Source: RDXT01 sp033765305 (GTDB lineage Bacteria > Bacteroidota > Bacteroidia > J057). Taken from it: DNA of 64,000 bases. Numbering within the stretch: the stretch's first letter is position 1; every line of letters begins with the position of its first letter. Below the pieces are notes generated by a model. It ran no database searches. It worked only from the letters and a program-made list of their open reading frames with translations, and was not told the DNA's origin. The DNA lies in NCBI GenBank assembly GCA_033765305.1, contig JANRID010000065.1, positions 110,920 through 174,919 on the forward strand, given 5' to 3'. Made by a program: the position numbers and the translations under genes. Positions 24,887 through 33,314 of the stretch are shown here, one piece after another.

Positions 24887-26785
24887 TCAGTCCGCGCCGA
24901 TGTTGCTGAAGTATTCGCTCGGCGAGTAGCTGGTGATCTTCTTGAAGGCCCGGTTGAATGCAGTTTTGGAATTGAATCCCACCTCCAGCGCCAGGCTCAG
25001 CAGGGTGTAATTGCGGTAGCGGGGGTCTTCGAGCCGCAGCTTGAATTCCTCGACGCGGTAGGAGTTGATGAAATCGAAGAAATTGATCCCGTAGCCCTCG
25101 TTGATCACGCGCGAGAGCGCATGCGGCTGCACATGCAGCTTTTCCGCCAGCTCGTTGAGCGTCAGGCGGGGGTTGGTATAGGGCTTCTGGCGCTCCATGT
25201 AGCTGTCCAGCGCCTGTTTGATCCGCGCGAACGTCTCGTCGGGCAGTTCGGCGTTGCGGCGCTCCGGCGCGGGGAGCTGCTCAGGGCCGGGTGGCAGCGC
25301 CTCCGGCGCATCCTGCCGCAGCTCGGGCACAGGGGCTGCCGCAGGCCGGGGCAGCTTGAAAACTTCGGGCTGGTGGATCGCGAAATAGCCCAGAAAGTGC
25401 GGAATGGTGGAAAAAATCAGCCAGACCACTTCCACCGCCCGGTGAGACAGGTCCAGGGCGCCCTGCACCCCCATCCGCCCGGCCAGGTACAGGCTCGCCG
25501 TAAAGACCCACAGCACCAGGCACACCGCCTTGATCAGCATGACCGTGCGCAGGTAGTTCAGGCTTTCCTCGTGCGAAAACCGGTCGGTGGACTGCCGCTG
25601 GTACTGCCGCAGCGCCCGCTGCAGGTTCAGCCAGAACAGGGTATTGGTGACGAAGGCGATCAGCCCCGAAGCGATGAAAATGGCTTCCAGCCAGGGATCA
25701 TGGCTTACGATGCGGTTGTTCAGCTCCGAGCTGGGCGTCATGAACAGCGGCAGATACATCATCATCTGCGCCACGGCCGGCAGGACGCCGAGCCACCAGC
25801 GCGGGTGCATCTGGGCATTGCGCCAGAGCAGATTCTCCACATAGAGATAAAAAATCGGCCCGTACAGCACCCACAGGAAGTCGGGAATCAGCTGCACATG
25901 CGGATACAGCGTCGCAATCTGGCGGTAATACCCCAGAATCCGCAGCAGCATCATCACCGAGGTGATGGCCAGCAGCAGCACCAGCCAGCGGTTGGCGCGG
26001 CGGTTGTAGTCCTGGATGGTGGGAATGTTGAGAATCAGCAGCAGGCCCTGGAAGACCGAAAACAGCAGCAGCAGGTCGTACAGGGAAAAAAAGTCGAAGG
26101 CGCCGGTAAAATCCTCCCAGCTTTCGATTTCGACGAGGATGGCATCGTTGTTGACCGGATCTCCGCGGCGGATGATGCGGTTGGAGCGCATCCGGCCGCT
26201 GCCGCGGCCCTCCACCGCCTCCCAGCTGCCCCGCGTGAACTTGAACTGCAGTTCATCCACATCGGTGAAGACTGTCACGCGGTACGTTCCGTCTACCTGC
26301 CGCTGCAGGCGGTAGTTGGGGTCGTCGCTGCGCCAGTTGTTGAAATTGCCCGCAATGTGCAGCGTCGCATCGTGGGGGGTGTAGGCCGGGATCCGCGTCA
26401 CCACGAACCGGTAGATCGTCCGCGACTCCCAGTTCAGGATCCGTACGCGCACATGGCGCGGATTGGGTTCGGAGCCGGCATCGTACACGCGGTCCGGGCG
26501 GCTGTTGCCGGCCGAGTCGCCCTCCACCACCGTCCAGCTTCCCTGGGTAAATTTATAGGAGAAATAGCGCAGCGTATCCGGCAGGTCGATATACCAGGTC
26601 CCGGAATCGCTCCGGCGCAGCTCGTAGGCCGGGTCGCCCGGATTCCACTGATTGAAGCTGCCTGCAATAAAGAGCCCCATCTGAGGAAGGCGAAGCTCCG
26701 GGTGCGCCGTCACCTCGATCCGTACCTGGGCCTGGCTCAGGCACAAGCAGCCGAATACGATCAGACTCGTCAGGCAGAAACGCAT
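24887..26785 (-). CDS. Membrane-spanning starch sensor and AraC-type transcription regulator
   Basis: From ATG at 26785 the protein has 632 residues. Order of parts: signal peptide (MRFCLTSLIVFGCLCLSQAQ); two related starch/glycogen-binding E-set-like domains at about 22-122 (FIAGSFNQWNPGDPAYELRR, KFTQGSWTVVEG) and 123-223 (HIAGNFNNWRSDDPNYRLQR, KFTRGSWEAVEG); seven hydrophobic helices at about 236-253, 267-285, 300-320, 330-349, 365-386, 412-435 and 453-470; a Pro-rich linker; and a C-terminal AraC HTH (LTLNELAEKLHVQPHALSRV, ALEVGFNSKTAFNRAFKKIT). Seven helices place the sugar-binding part in the periplasm and the HTH in the cytoplasm. It lies directly before susC on the same strand and probably controls the starch operon in response to a starch fragment. 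Confidence 0.85.
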   Translation of the reverse strand: MRFCLTSLIVFGCLCLSQAQVRIEVTAHPELRLPQMGLFIAGSFNQWNPGDPAYELRRSDSGTWYIDLPDTLRYFSYKFTQGSWTVVEGDSAGNSRPDRVYDAGSEPNPRHVRVRILNWESRTIYRFVVTRIPAYTPHDATLHIAGNFNNWRSDDPNYRLQRQVDGTYRVTVFTDVDELQFKFTRGSWEAVEGRGSGRMRSNRIIRRGDPVNNDAILVEIESWEDFTGAFDFFSLYDLLLLFSVFQGLLLILNIPTIQDYNRRANRWLVLLLAITSVMMLLRILGYYRQIATLYPHVQLIPDFLWVLYGPIFYLYVENLLWRNAQMHPRWWLGVLPAVAQMMMYLPLFMTPSSELNNRIVSHDPWLEAIFIASGLIAFVTNTLFWLNLQRALRQYQRQSTDRFSHEESLNYLRTVMLIKAVCLVLWVFTASLYLAGRMGVQGALDLSHRAVEVVWLIFSTIPHFLGYFAIHQPEVFKLPRPAAAPVPELRQDAPEALPPGPEQLPAPERRNAELPDETFARIKQALDSYMERQKPYTNPRLTLNELAEKLHVQPHALSRVINEGYGINFFDFINSYRVEEFKLRLEDPRYRNYTLLSLALEVGFNSKTAFNRAFKKITSYSPSEYFSNIGAD

Positions 26786-26877
26786 AAGTGGGTGGCGGGT
26801 ATGGCTAGCTAAGATAGTCAAAACCGCCGGACCCCGCTAAAGTTGCCGGGGGATTCGCTGCTTTTCAGCAGAAATAT

Positions 26878-26908
26878 CCTGCCGGCCCCCCGGCGCCGGC
26901 GCGGCAGG
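26878..26908 (-). terminator. GC-rich hairpin after the biotin carrier gene
   Basis: CCTGCCG (26878-26884) pairs with CGGCAGG (26902-26908). The 17-base loop is itself largely GC-palindromic. On the minus strand it lies 27 bp past the carrier stop codon and is followed by ATATTTC rather than a full T run. Confidence 0.4.
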
Positions 26909-26934
26909 GGTTCCGGCAGCGTCCGCCGCCTGAA

Positions 26935-27432
26935 TCAGGCGAAGGTGATCAGCAGCACGTTCTTCTCTACGGAAGCCTTCTCCTGGACGTGAATGCGGGC
27001 CACCAGGGCATCGCCCGGAGCCTTGATCACATTCTCCATCTTCATCGCTTCGAGGATCAGCAGCGCATCGCCTTTCTTCACCGTGTCGCCTTCCTTCACC
27101 TTGATGCTGTGGATCAGGCCCGGCATCGGCGCTTTGAGGGAGTCGAGTTTTTTCTTCGCCGTATGGTCGATGCCCAGCATCTTGAGCATCTGCTCGGCGC
27201 GGGAGTGCAGCTTCACAGTCGTGCGCTTGCCGTTGACACTCACCGTCACCTCGCGGGTTTCGGGATCGGCCTTATGCACCAGCACCCGGTGCGACTGCAC
27301 GCCCTGTTTGGCCTGCCAGCGGCGCGGCCCCTGCTGAATCAGCTCGATGTCCGTCGGCTGGCCGTTGACCGTGGTTTTACCCTGCGTTTCCCCGATCTGG
27401 TACGTGCGGTTTGCTACAATTGCTTCGGTCAT
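26935..27432 (-). CDS. Biotin carboxyl carrier protein (acyl-CoA carboxylase type)
   Basis: This 165-residue protein ends in a biotinyl domain, residues about 95-165, with the biotinylation motif EAMKMEN (the second lysine-flanking Met pattern EAMKM) and the conserved LKAPMPGLIHSIKVKEGDTV. The N-terminal ~90 residues are the beta-rich linker seen in carriers of propionyl/acetyl-CoA or pyruvate-type carboxylases of Bacteroidota. It moves activated CO2 between biotin carboxylase and carboxyltransferase subunits, neither of which is in the window. The gene follows the MMPL transporter gene by 11 bp, which suggests cotranscription, though no functional link is obvious. Confidence 0.88.
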   Translation of the reverse strand: MTEAIVANRTYQIGETQGKTTVNGQPTDIELIQQGPRRWQAKQGVQSHRVLVHKADPETREVTVSVNGKRTTVKLHSRAEQMLKMLGIDHTAKKKLDSLKAPMPGLIHSIKVKEGDTVKKGDALLILEAMKMENVIKAPGDALVARIHVQEKASVEKNVLLITFA

Positions 27433-27443
27433 AATCGGTGGGG

Positions 27444-29807
27444 TTATGAAATGTTGTGTTCTTTCGGATGCCCCGGTTTGGAAGTGATTTTTGTCATTGA
27501 CTCCGCCGGATCCTCATCGAATGAGAGCAGGAGCGATGGCAGAAAGAACAAATTGCTGAGCATGGCCACAATCAGAATCAGCGAAAGCAGCAATCCCAGC
27601 GCTTTGGTGCCTCCAAAATCGGACAGGGTAAAACTTACAAAACCGAAGAATAAAATCAATGACGTATAGATGATTCCCACCCCTGTATCGCGTAAGGAAT
27701 TGCCCACGCCCTGCGCGACCGTTTCGCCCAATCGTTTGGACATCCGGTAGCGGTTGAGCAGGTGAATCGTCGTATCGACCGCGATGCCCAGCGCCACCCC
27801 GAAGACGAGCGCCGTGGAAGGCTTGAGCGGAATGCTGAAGTAGCCCATGATGCCCGCCACTGCCAGCAGCGGCAGGATGTTCGGAATCAGGCTGATGATG
27901 ATCAGCCGGGGGCGCCGGAACATGAATCCCATCATGAGCGCAATGGCGATGAAGGCCAGGATCAGGCTCTGGATCAGGTTGTCGATCAGGGTTTTATTGG
28001 CCTGGATGAAGATCGGCGTGGTGCCGGTCACATCCGTCGTGACCGTGCTGTCGCTGCCGAATACCGCATCCACATCGGCCTGCACCGAATCCACGAGGCG
28101 CCGCATTTCCACCGAGCCGATGTCGCGCACGGACGTCGAGATCCGGGCGATCTGCAGGTTGGTGTCGGCGAGGCTCTTGGAGATGGTATTTTTGTTGAAA
28201 ATGTTGGTGTTCTGGGCGTACAGGCCGATGAGGTTCATCTCGTCCCGCGAGGGCAGGTCATAGGCATCCCGGCCGCCGCCGAAGATGGCCTGCCGGGCCG
28301 CCTTGGCGAAGTCCGCCACGCTCAGGCTCCGCGAAAACTCCGGATATTCCCGCAGGCTGTCCTGCAGCGCTGCGATGTCCTGGAGCGTGCGGCGGCGGAT
28401 GACCCCGCGGCGCTTGCCCGTATCCACCAGAATCTCGAAGGGGAAGGCACCATTGAAGCGCGCTTCGATGTAGCGCAGGTCTTTGAGCACCTTGCTTTCC
28501 GCCGGCACATCGTCGGCCATGAACGAAACGGCCTGAATCTTCGTCATCCCGTAGGCAGAGATGACCGCAATGGCTGCGCAGACCGCGTAGATCAGCTTCC
28601 GGTGATGGGTGAAGGCCTGTTCGATCATTCGGATCACAAAGCCCAGCGATCGCCGGTCGAGGTGGCGCGTCTGCGAAGGCGTAGGGGCGGGCAGGAAGCT
28701 GAAGATGGTGGGAATCAGCAGGATCGACATGAAGAATGCAGCCACCACGCTGAGGCCGCCCACGATGCCCAGCTCGCGGAGGGGCGCGATGTCCGAAATC
28801 GCCATGGTGCCGATCCCGGCAGCGGTGGTGGCATTGGTCATCACGGCTGCGAGGCCGATGCGTTGCAGCATCAGGATCAGCGACTGGCGCTTGTTGCCGG
28901 TGCGGCGGTATTCGGTATGGTACTTGGTGATCAGGTACACGCAGTTGGGCACGCAGATCACCGTCACCAGCGCCGGAATGATGCCGGTGATGAGGGAAAT
29001 CTTGTAGTTGAACAGGCCGATGAAGCCCAGGGTGCAGATAATGACCGCCACCACGATGAGCATCGGGAAGATGACCATCTGGAACGAGCGGAAAAACAGC
29101 AGCAGGGTGACGGCCGTCACGGCCAGCGCCAGCAGCAGAAACATCACCAGCTCCTTGCGCACAGTCTCGTGCATATTCACCCGCAGAATCGGCAGGCCCG
29201 CCATGTGGGTCTCGAAGCTGTGGCGCTCCCCGAAGGCAAGCAGGGGGTTGCGCACCGAGTTCACCAGATCGATCTTGCGCTCCGTATCCAGCACTGCCGG
29301 ATCGAGCGAGATGGCGATCAGGGCGGTGCCCGTGCTGTCGTTCATCAGCAGCCCGTCGTAGAAGGCCAGGCTCCGGATTTTGGCCTCCAGGCTGTCCACC
29401 TCCGCTTCCGAGGCTGGCCTGCGGCTCACGATCCGCTGCAGGCGGAAGCTTTCCGTGCTGTCGTCGCGGGTAATGTCGTAGAGGTCTGCAACGCTGATGA
29501 CCCCATTGACGCCCTCGATCCTCCGCAGGGAATCGGTGAGATCGTACAGTTCGGCAAAAAGCGGATATGAAAAAATATCCCCTTCCACCGTGGCGACCAT
29601 CGTATTGCCGTCGTCGCCGAAGTACTGCCGCAGCTTGCGGTAGCCTTTGAGCGCGTCTTCATCGGTCAGGATGACCTTGGCCACCTCCTGCGACAGCTCG
29701 GTTCCCCGCACCATCCACATACAGGCCACGATTCCCGCCATGGTGACCAGGATCGGGATTCGGTATCGGAGAATTCCGACAGTAACTTTTTGCCAAAACT
29801 GATTCAT
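27444..29807 (-). CDS. RND/MMPL-family membrane transporter
   Basis: From ATG at 29807 the protein has 787 residues. The first helix is VGILRYRIPILVTMAGIVAC, then a large periplasmic domain and a group of five or six helices around 215-400 (ELVMFLLLALAVTAVTLLLF; MTNATTAAGIGTMAISDIAPL), a pattern then repeated in the second half (QSLILAFIAIALMMGFMFRR; LVFGVALGIAVDTTIHLLNR). This is the two-fold layout of MMPL/hopanoid-transporter RND proteins with a sterol-sensing-like core. Such proteins export lipids or hydrophobic compounds with the proton gradient. A minus-strand TACTTTTG box lies only 6 nt before the ATG. An upstream frame to 29885 overlaps the OmpA gene and was not used. Confidence 0.83.
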   Translation of the reverse strand: MNQFWQKVTVGILRYRIPILVTMAGIVACMWMVRGTELSQEVAKVILTDEDALKGYRKLRQYFGDDGNTMVATVEGDIFSYPLFAELYDLTDSLRRIEGVNGVISVADLYDITRDDSTESFRLQRIVSRRPASEAEVDSLEAKIRSLAFYDGLLMNDSTGTALIAISLDPAVLDTERKIDLVNSVRNPLLAFGERHSFETHMAGLPILRVNMHETVRKELVMFLLLALAVTAVTLLLFFRSFQMVIFPMLIVVAVIICTLGFIGLFNYKISLITGIIPALVTVICVPNCVYLITKYHTEYRRTGNKRQSLILMLQRIGLAAVMTNATTAAGIGTMAISDIAPLRELGIVGGLSVVAAFFMSILLIPTIFSFLPAPTPSQTRHLDRRSLGFVIRMIEQAFTHHRKLIYAVCAAIAVISAYGMTKIQAVSFMADDVPAESKVLKDLRYIEARFNGAFPFEILVDTGKRRGVIRRRTLQDIAALQDSLREYPEFSRSLSVADFAKAARQAIFGGGRDAYDLPSRDEMNLIGLYAQNTNIFNKNTISKSLADTNLQIARISTSVRDIGSVEMRRLVDSVQADVDAVFGSDSTVTTDVTGTTPIFIQANKTLIDNLIQSLILAFIAIALMMGFMFRRPRLIIISLIPNILPLLAVAGIMGYFSIPLKPSTALVFGVALGIAVDTTIHLLNRYRMSKRLGETVAQGVGNSLRDTGVGIIYTSLILFFGFVSFTLSDFGGTKALGLLLSLILIVAMLSNLFFLPSLLLSFDEDPAESMTKITSKPGHPKEHNIS

Positions 29808-29859
29808 AGGGCACAAAAGTAGAAAAAATCCTGCGCGTTGCCTGCTTGAATCGCCGGGG

Positions 29860-30573
29860 TCAGGGTTTGACGGGACTGAGCACAATTTCTACCCGCCGGT
29901 TCTGGGAGCGTCCGTCCTCGGTCTGGTTGGAGGCTTGCATGTGAAAGCTGCTGCGCCCGGTGGCGGCCAGGCGTTCCGGCGGCGCACCGTACTGGATCAG
30001 CATCCGGACCACGGCCGAGGCGCGCTGGGCGCTGAGGCTCCAGCCGTCGTCTGTGCCGGCGGCCTGGGCTGCCTCGCGGCTGTCCACATGGCCTTCGGCG
30101 ATCAGAAAGAGGCCGGAGCGGTAGCGCAGGATCTGGGCCACGGCAAAGAGCAGCTCACGGCTGGATTCGGGTACGGCGGCGCTGCCGGCCGGAAAACGGA
30201 CCGGAGCCTTGAGGGAATACCCGGGCATGCTGCCCTGAAACCGGACAAAGTAGCGGCCCAGCACGGCATCCACGCTGTCGCGGGCCAGCATGACCGGCCC
30301 CGGGCGCAGCGAATCGCCGGGGTTCAGGCCGCCGTAGTAATTTTTGAGCGCCTCCGCGGCGTTGACCGACGGAAGCTCCTGCACGCTGCCGCCGGGCTCC
30401 ACGCGGGTGTAGTAAAGCGCTTCCACATAGCTTTGCAACTCCTCGTTCAGCCGCCGTTCGAGCTGCGCTTCGCGCAGCAGCGCCCTGTTCTGCTGCTCCA
30501 GCTGGTCATACCGGTCCTGCGATACGCAGCCGGCCGCCAGACATCCGCATAGACCGATCCACCAGATCCGCAT
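29860..30573 (-). CDS. OmpA-like peptidoglycan-binding lipoprotein
   Basis: The 237-residue protein has a lipobox (GCLAAGC) at 13-16 and a short coiled segment (YDQLEQQNRALLREAQLERR). The C-terminal OmpA domain covers about residues 120-235, with FPAGSAAVPESSRELL, IAEGHVDSREAAQAAG, LSAQRASAVVRMLIQYG and SQNRRVEIVL, which holds the Asp and Arg used to bind diaminopimelate. It should anchor the outer membrane to the cell wall. It is 52 bp upstream of the MMPL gene on the same strand and divergent from pcm. A TATCTTGC box lies on the minus strand 16 nt before the start. Confidence 0.88.
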   Translation of the reverse strand: MRIWWIGLCGCLAAGCVSQDRYDQLEQQNRALLREAQLERRLNEELQSYVEALYYTRVEPGGSVQELPSVNAAEALKNYYGGLNPGDSLRPGPVMLARDSVDAVLGRYFVRFQGSMPGYSLKAPVRFPAGSAAVPESSRELLFAVAQILRYRSGLFLIAEGHVDSREAAQAAGTDDGWSLSAQRASAVVRMLIQYGAPPERLAATGRSSFHMQASNQTEDGRSQNRRVEIVLSPVKP

Positions 30574-30693
30574 GCCGCCTTGATTTGGGGCAAGATAGCG
30601 CTAATTGCCCAAATTCCCCAAGCGCGCAATTCTTCCCGCCGCTGCCCCGCACCGCCGCGAAATCCGTATCTTCGCGCATCCAATCCGCCCTGC

Positions 30694-31350
30694 TTGCTGG
30701 ACACATTCAAACATAAGGGGCAGCGCGCCCGGCTTGTCGAGGACCTGATCCGCAAAGGGATCACGGACGAGGCCGTGCTGGAGGCCATGCGCCAGGTGCC
30801 CAGGCACCTGTTTGTGGAGGGGGCCTTTGCCGACGAAGCCTACCTGGACAAGCCGCTGCCGATCCAGAGCGGCCAGACCATCAGCCAGCCCTTCACGGTG
30901 GCCTATCAGACGCAGCTGCTGCGGCTCAAGCCGAAGATGAAGGTGCTCGAAATCGGCACCGGCTCCGGCTATCAGGCGGCAATCCTGGCAGCCATGGGCA
31001 TGCGGGTCTTCAGCGTGGAGGTCGAGCGGCGCCTGCATCTCGAAGCACGCACGCGCTTCGGGGAGCTGGGCTTCGAGGTGCGGCAGCACCTCGGCGACGG
31101 CTCCCAGGGCTGGAGCCTGTATGCCCCGTACGACCGCATCCTCGTGACCGCTGCCAGCCCGGCAGCGCCGCAAGCCCTCCGTGAGCAGCTCGTGCTGGGC
31201 GGGCGCCTCGTGCTGCCCGTCGGCAACCGCGATGTGCAGCGCATGACCGTCGTGACCCGCCTCGCCCGCCTCGAATTTGAAACCGAAATCCTCCAGGAGT
31301 TCCGCTTCGTGCCGCTGCGCGGCAAGTTCGGATTCGCCGATCCGGCCTGA
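30694..31350 (+). CDS. pcm: Protein-L-isoaspartate O-methyltransferase
   Basis: The best start is TTG at 30694, giving (M)LDTFKHKGQRARLVEDLIRK and 218 residues, the normal length. No ATG lies in frame until the 30580 start, which would add 38 residues with no family counterpart. Family motifs are clear: VPRHLFVEGAFADEAYLDKP, PIQSGQTISQPFTVAYQTQL, the SAM-binding LEIGTGSGYQAAILAAMG, and YDRILVTAASPAAPQALREQ. The enzyme methylates isoaspartyl residues in damaged proteins in the cytoplasm, using SAM. TATCTTCG at 30667-30674 may be the -7 promoter box, which would give a short leader. Confidence 0.92.
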   Translation: MLDTFKHKGQRARLVEDLIRKGITDEAVLEAMRQVPRHLFVEGAFADEAYLDKPLPIQSGQTISQPFTVAYQTQLLRLKPKMKVLEIGTGSGYQAAILAAMGMRVFSVEVERRLHLEARTRFGELGFEVRQHLGDGSQGWSLYAPYDRILVTAASPAAPQALREQLVLGGRLVLPVGNRDVQRMTVVTRLARLEFETEILQEFRFVPLRGKFGFADPA

Positions 31351-31386
31351 ATCGCACATGCTGCGCCGGTTGGAAAACTCAGGCGC

Positions 31387-31417
31387 TTGTTGCAGCTTGC
31401 AGCCCAGCTTACCTTGT
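31387..31417 (+). promoter_or_regulatory. Candidate promoter of the small outer-membrane barrel gene
   Basis: TTGT at 31387-31390 and TACCTTGT at 31410-31417 are 19 bases apart, matching the spacing of the Bacteroidota TTTG-N19-TAnnTTTG promoter with imperfect boxes. The ATG follows 21 nt later. Confidence 0.4.
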
Positions 31418-31438
31418 CTTATCCTACTTCCGTACGCA

Positions 31439-32236
31439 ATGAACACGAACCGTCTGCTTCTGATTCTGCTGGCCTGCGGCCTGACCAGTTCCCTGTCGGC
31501 CCAGTATAAGCCGGTCAAGGGCGATATAGGCCTCGGCTTCCGGGTCACCGGCCTCAACAGCCTCGCCATCGGCCCCTGGGATGCCGATGTATTCGAAACC
31601 CCCCAACTGCTGGGGCGCTATTTTGTGTCGGACAAACTGGCACTCCGTGCCCGCCTGGGCGCCTCGACCCTGAGCGAGACCACGGATTTCAGCGAGCTCT
31701 ACATCGATCAGGTCCGCTTTCCGGAACCCGTGCGCGTGGACTCCGCCGTGAACCAGACCACCTCCCAGGGCGGCTTCAGCTTCGCGCCGGGAGCGGAATA
31801 CCACTTCGCCTCAGTTGCGCCGCGCCTCGATGTGTATGTGGCCGGCGAGGTGCCGCTGGCCTTTCTGGGCAGGTTTACCCAGGAGACCGATCTGCAGTAC
31901 AAATACACCAACGGCAGCGGGGCCGACCGCTTCGCCGCAGACCTGAATGAGAAACTCACCCGCCAGGGCGGCATCAGCGCCGGCCTCAATGTCTTCGGGG
32001 GCTTCAACTTCTTTGTCTCGCAGAAAATCGCCATCGGCGGCGAGTATGGCCTCGGCCTGCTCTACGCCCGCAACGGCGGCGAGGAGCGCCTCGCCCGTAC
32101 CGGCTCGGTGCTGCCCACCGGCGACCCGGCCAATGCCGTGACCGTCAACGAGACCATCGTCCGCCAGGCCAGCGTGGCCGGCCTGGGGCTTTCCACCGGC
32201 GGCACCGGCGGCGTTCACCTTTCCATCTTCTGGTAA
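31439..32236 (+). CDS. Outer-membrane beta-barrel protein, function unknown
   Basis: With ATG at 31439 the protein has 265 residues: a signal peptide (MNTNRLLLILLACGLTSSLSA) and a run of alternating hydrophobic strands (GDIGLGFRVTGLNSLAIGPW, FSFAPGAEYHFASVAPRLDV, ISAGLNVFGGFNFFVSQKIA, IGGEYGLGLLYAR) ending in aromatic residues (GVHLSIFW). This fits an 8-10 strand outer-membrane barrel of the kind often called porin-family protein in Bacteroidota. No loop motif points to a substrate. It is followed after 20 bp by a small secreted-protein gene on the same strand. Confidence 0.65.
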   Translation: MNTNRLLLILLACGLTSSLSAQYKPVKGDIGLGFRVTGLNSLAIGPWDADVFETPQLLGRYFVSDKLALRARLGASTLSETTDFSELYIDQVRFPEPVRVDSAVNQTTSQGGFSFAPGAEYHFASVAPRLDVYVAGEVPLAFLGRFTQETDLQYKYTNGSGADRFAADLNEKLTRQGGISAGLNVFGGFNFFVSQKIAIGGEYGLGLLYARNGGEERLARTGSVLPTGDPANAVTVNETIVRQASVAGLGLSTGGTGGVHLSIFW

Positions 32237-32256
32237 GCGCCTTCCTTCGCCTGCAT

Positions 32257-32679
32257 ATGCGCCGCCTCGCGTCCTCGATTGCTGTGCTGCTGCTGATCCT
32301 TGGAACGGCGTATTCCCTCCAGGCGCAGCAGGCCGGCAAAAAAATCCGCATTGCCGACCCCGGCGAACTGTACAGCACCTACAGCCTGGCAGACGACCGT
32401 GAGGCGCTTGCCGCGCTTGCCAGGGCCGGCTACCGGGGCCAGGCGCTGGACGATCTGCTGGCCCGTGCCGTGGAGTCGGCATGGCCTGCCGGCATCCGCG
32501 AGCTGGACGACCGGATCAGCCGCCCGGACGAACTGATGCGCTACCGGGCCCGCCGGATCTGCACCTTCGGCGATAAGGCCGTCCTGCGCATCCGCGCCCG
32601 CGACAACGGCCACATGCCGCCGGATATGCGGCCCGCAGAGGACATCTACTTCGTCATCGGGCGCGAAGGAATCCGCTGA
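32257..32679 (+). CDS. Small secreted protein of unknown function
   Basis: This 140-residue protein has a clear signal peptide (MRRLASSIAVLLLILGTAYS, cleavage near 24). The mature part is charged, rich in Arg and Asp, with no cysteine cluster or known motif that I recognise (SLADDREALAALARAGYRGQ; YRARRICTFGDKAVLRIRAR). It starts 20 bp after the barrel gene on the same strand and is followed by a strong hairpin, so the two may form a short operon. Confidence 0.6.
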   Translation: MRRLASSIAVLLLILGTAYSLQAQQAGKKIRIADPGELYSTYSLADDREALAALARAGYRGQALDDLLARAVESAWPAGIRELDDRISRPDELMRYRARRICTFGDKAVLRIRARDNGHMPPDMRPAEDIYFVIGREGIR

Positions 32680-32692
32680 GGCCGCACAGACG

Positions 32693-32728
32693 CCCGGCCC
32701 GCGCAGCCCTGACGCTGCGCGGGCCGGG
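32693..32728 (+). terminator. Strong hairpin after the small secreted-protein gene
   Basis: A perfect 14-bp stem, CCCGGCCCGCGCAG at 32693-32706 with its complement at 32715-32728, closes an 8-base loop. It starts 13 bp after the stop codon. No T run follows, so it may act as a Rho-independent stop only weakly or protect the 3' end. Confidence 0.55.
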
Positions 32729-32756
32729 GATATATGACAGAATCTTGAGCCTGTGC

Positions 32757-32786
32757 TTGGCCGGGCGGGATTTTTATCTATATTCC
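32757..32786 (+). promoter_or_regulatory. Candidate promoter of the DinB gene
   Basis: CTTG at 32757-32760 and TATATTCC at 32779-32786 resemble a Bacteroidota promoter with 18-base spacing. The start codon follows 24 nt later. Confidence 0.35.
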
Positions 32787-32810
32787 CCGCTGCATCCCCA
32801 TTCATCCCGC

Positions 32811-33314
32811 ATGGCTTCCATCCCGGAACTTCTCGCCGAACTCGAACGCTCCGCGTCCTGGATCGCGGAGATCCTGGCGCAGTACCCGGCCTCCCGGCTC
32901 AATGAGCCTCCGCCCGGCGGCGGCTGGTCGGCAGGCGGCATCATGGAGCATCTCTGCCTGACCGAGGAAGCCATCAACTGGCTGCTGATCGGTAATTGCG
33001 AACCGGCGCTCCGCGCACCGGACGAGCAGGTACAGCGCATCCGCAGCACCTTCGAAGACGATACCCGGCAGCTGCAGTCCAGCGGCCCGCTGATGCCGGG
33101 CCCCGAGCCCAAGACCCATGCGATCGCCGCGCGCTTTGAAGAGGCCCGCTCGGCAACCGTGAGCCTGCTGCATCTGCATGACCCGGATGAGCTGTGCCTC
33201 AGCTTTACCCATGCCGTATTCGGACAGCTGACCCGCCTGGAATGGGGCTATTTTGCCTTGTATCACGGCGACCGGCACGGGCGCCAGCTGGACCGGCTGC
33301 TCCGCTTACTTTGA
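32811..33314 (+). CDS. DinB superfamily protein
   Basis: From ATG at 32811 the protein has 167 residues and the DinB/YfiT helical-bundle pattern: SRLNEPPPGGGWSAGGIMEH with the first His, LCLTEEAINWLL, and a C-terminal GYFALYHGDRHGRQLDRLLR providing two more histidines of the metal site. Members are thiol-transfer-like or damage-induced metal proteins with mostly unknown substrates. It overlaps the convergent glycerophosphodiesterase gene by 9 bp at the stop codons. Confidence 0.8.
   Translation: MASIPELLAELERSASWIAEILAQYPASRLNEPPPGGGWSAGGIMEHLCLTEEAINWLLIGNCEPALRAPDEQVQRIRSTFEDDTRQLQSSGPLMPGPEPKTHAIAARFEEARSATVSLLHLHDPDELCLSFTHAVFGQLTRLEWGYFALYHGDRHGRQLDRLLRLL

Noticed and set aside
26935..29807. 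A functional unit of MMPL transporter and biotin carrier protein
   Set aside because: The 11-bp gap suggests cotranscription, but no carboxylase subunits or lipid-pathway genes are adjacent and I know of no link between the two.
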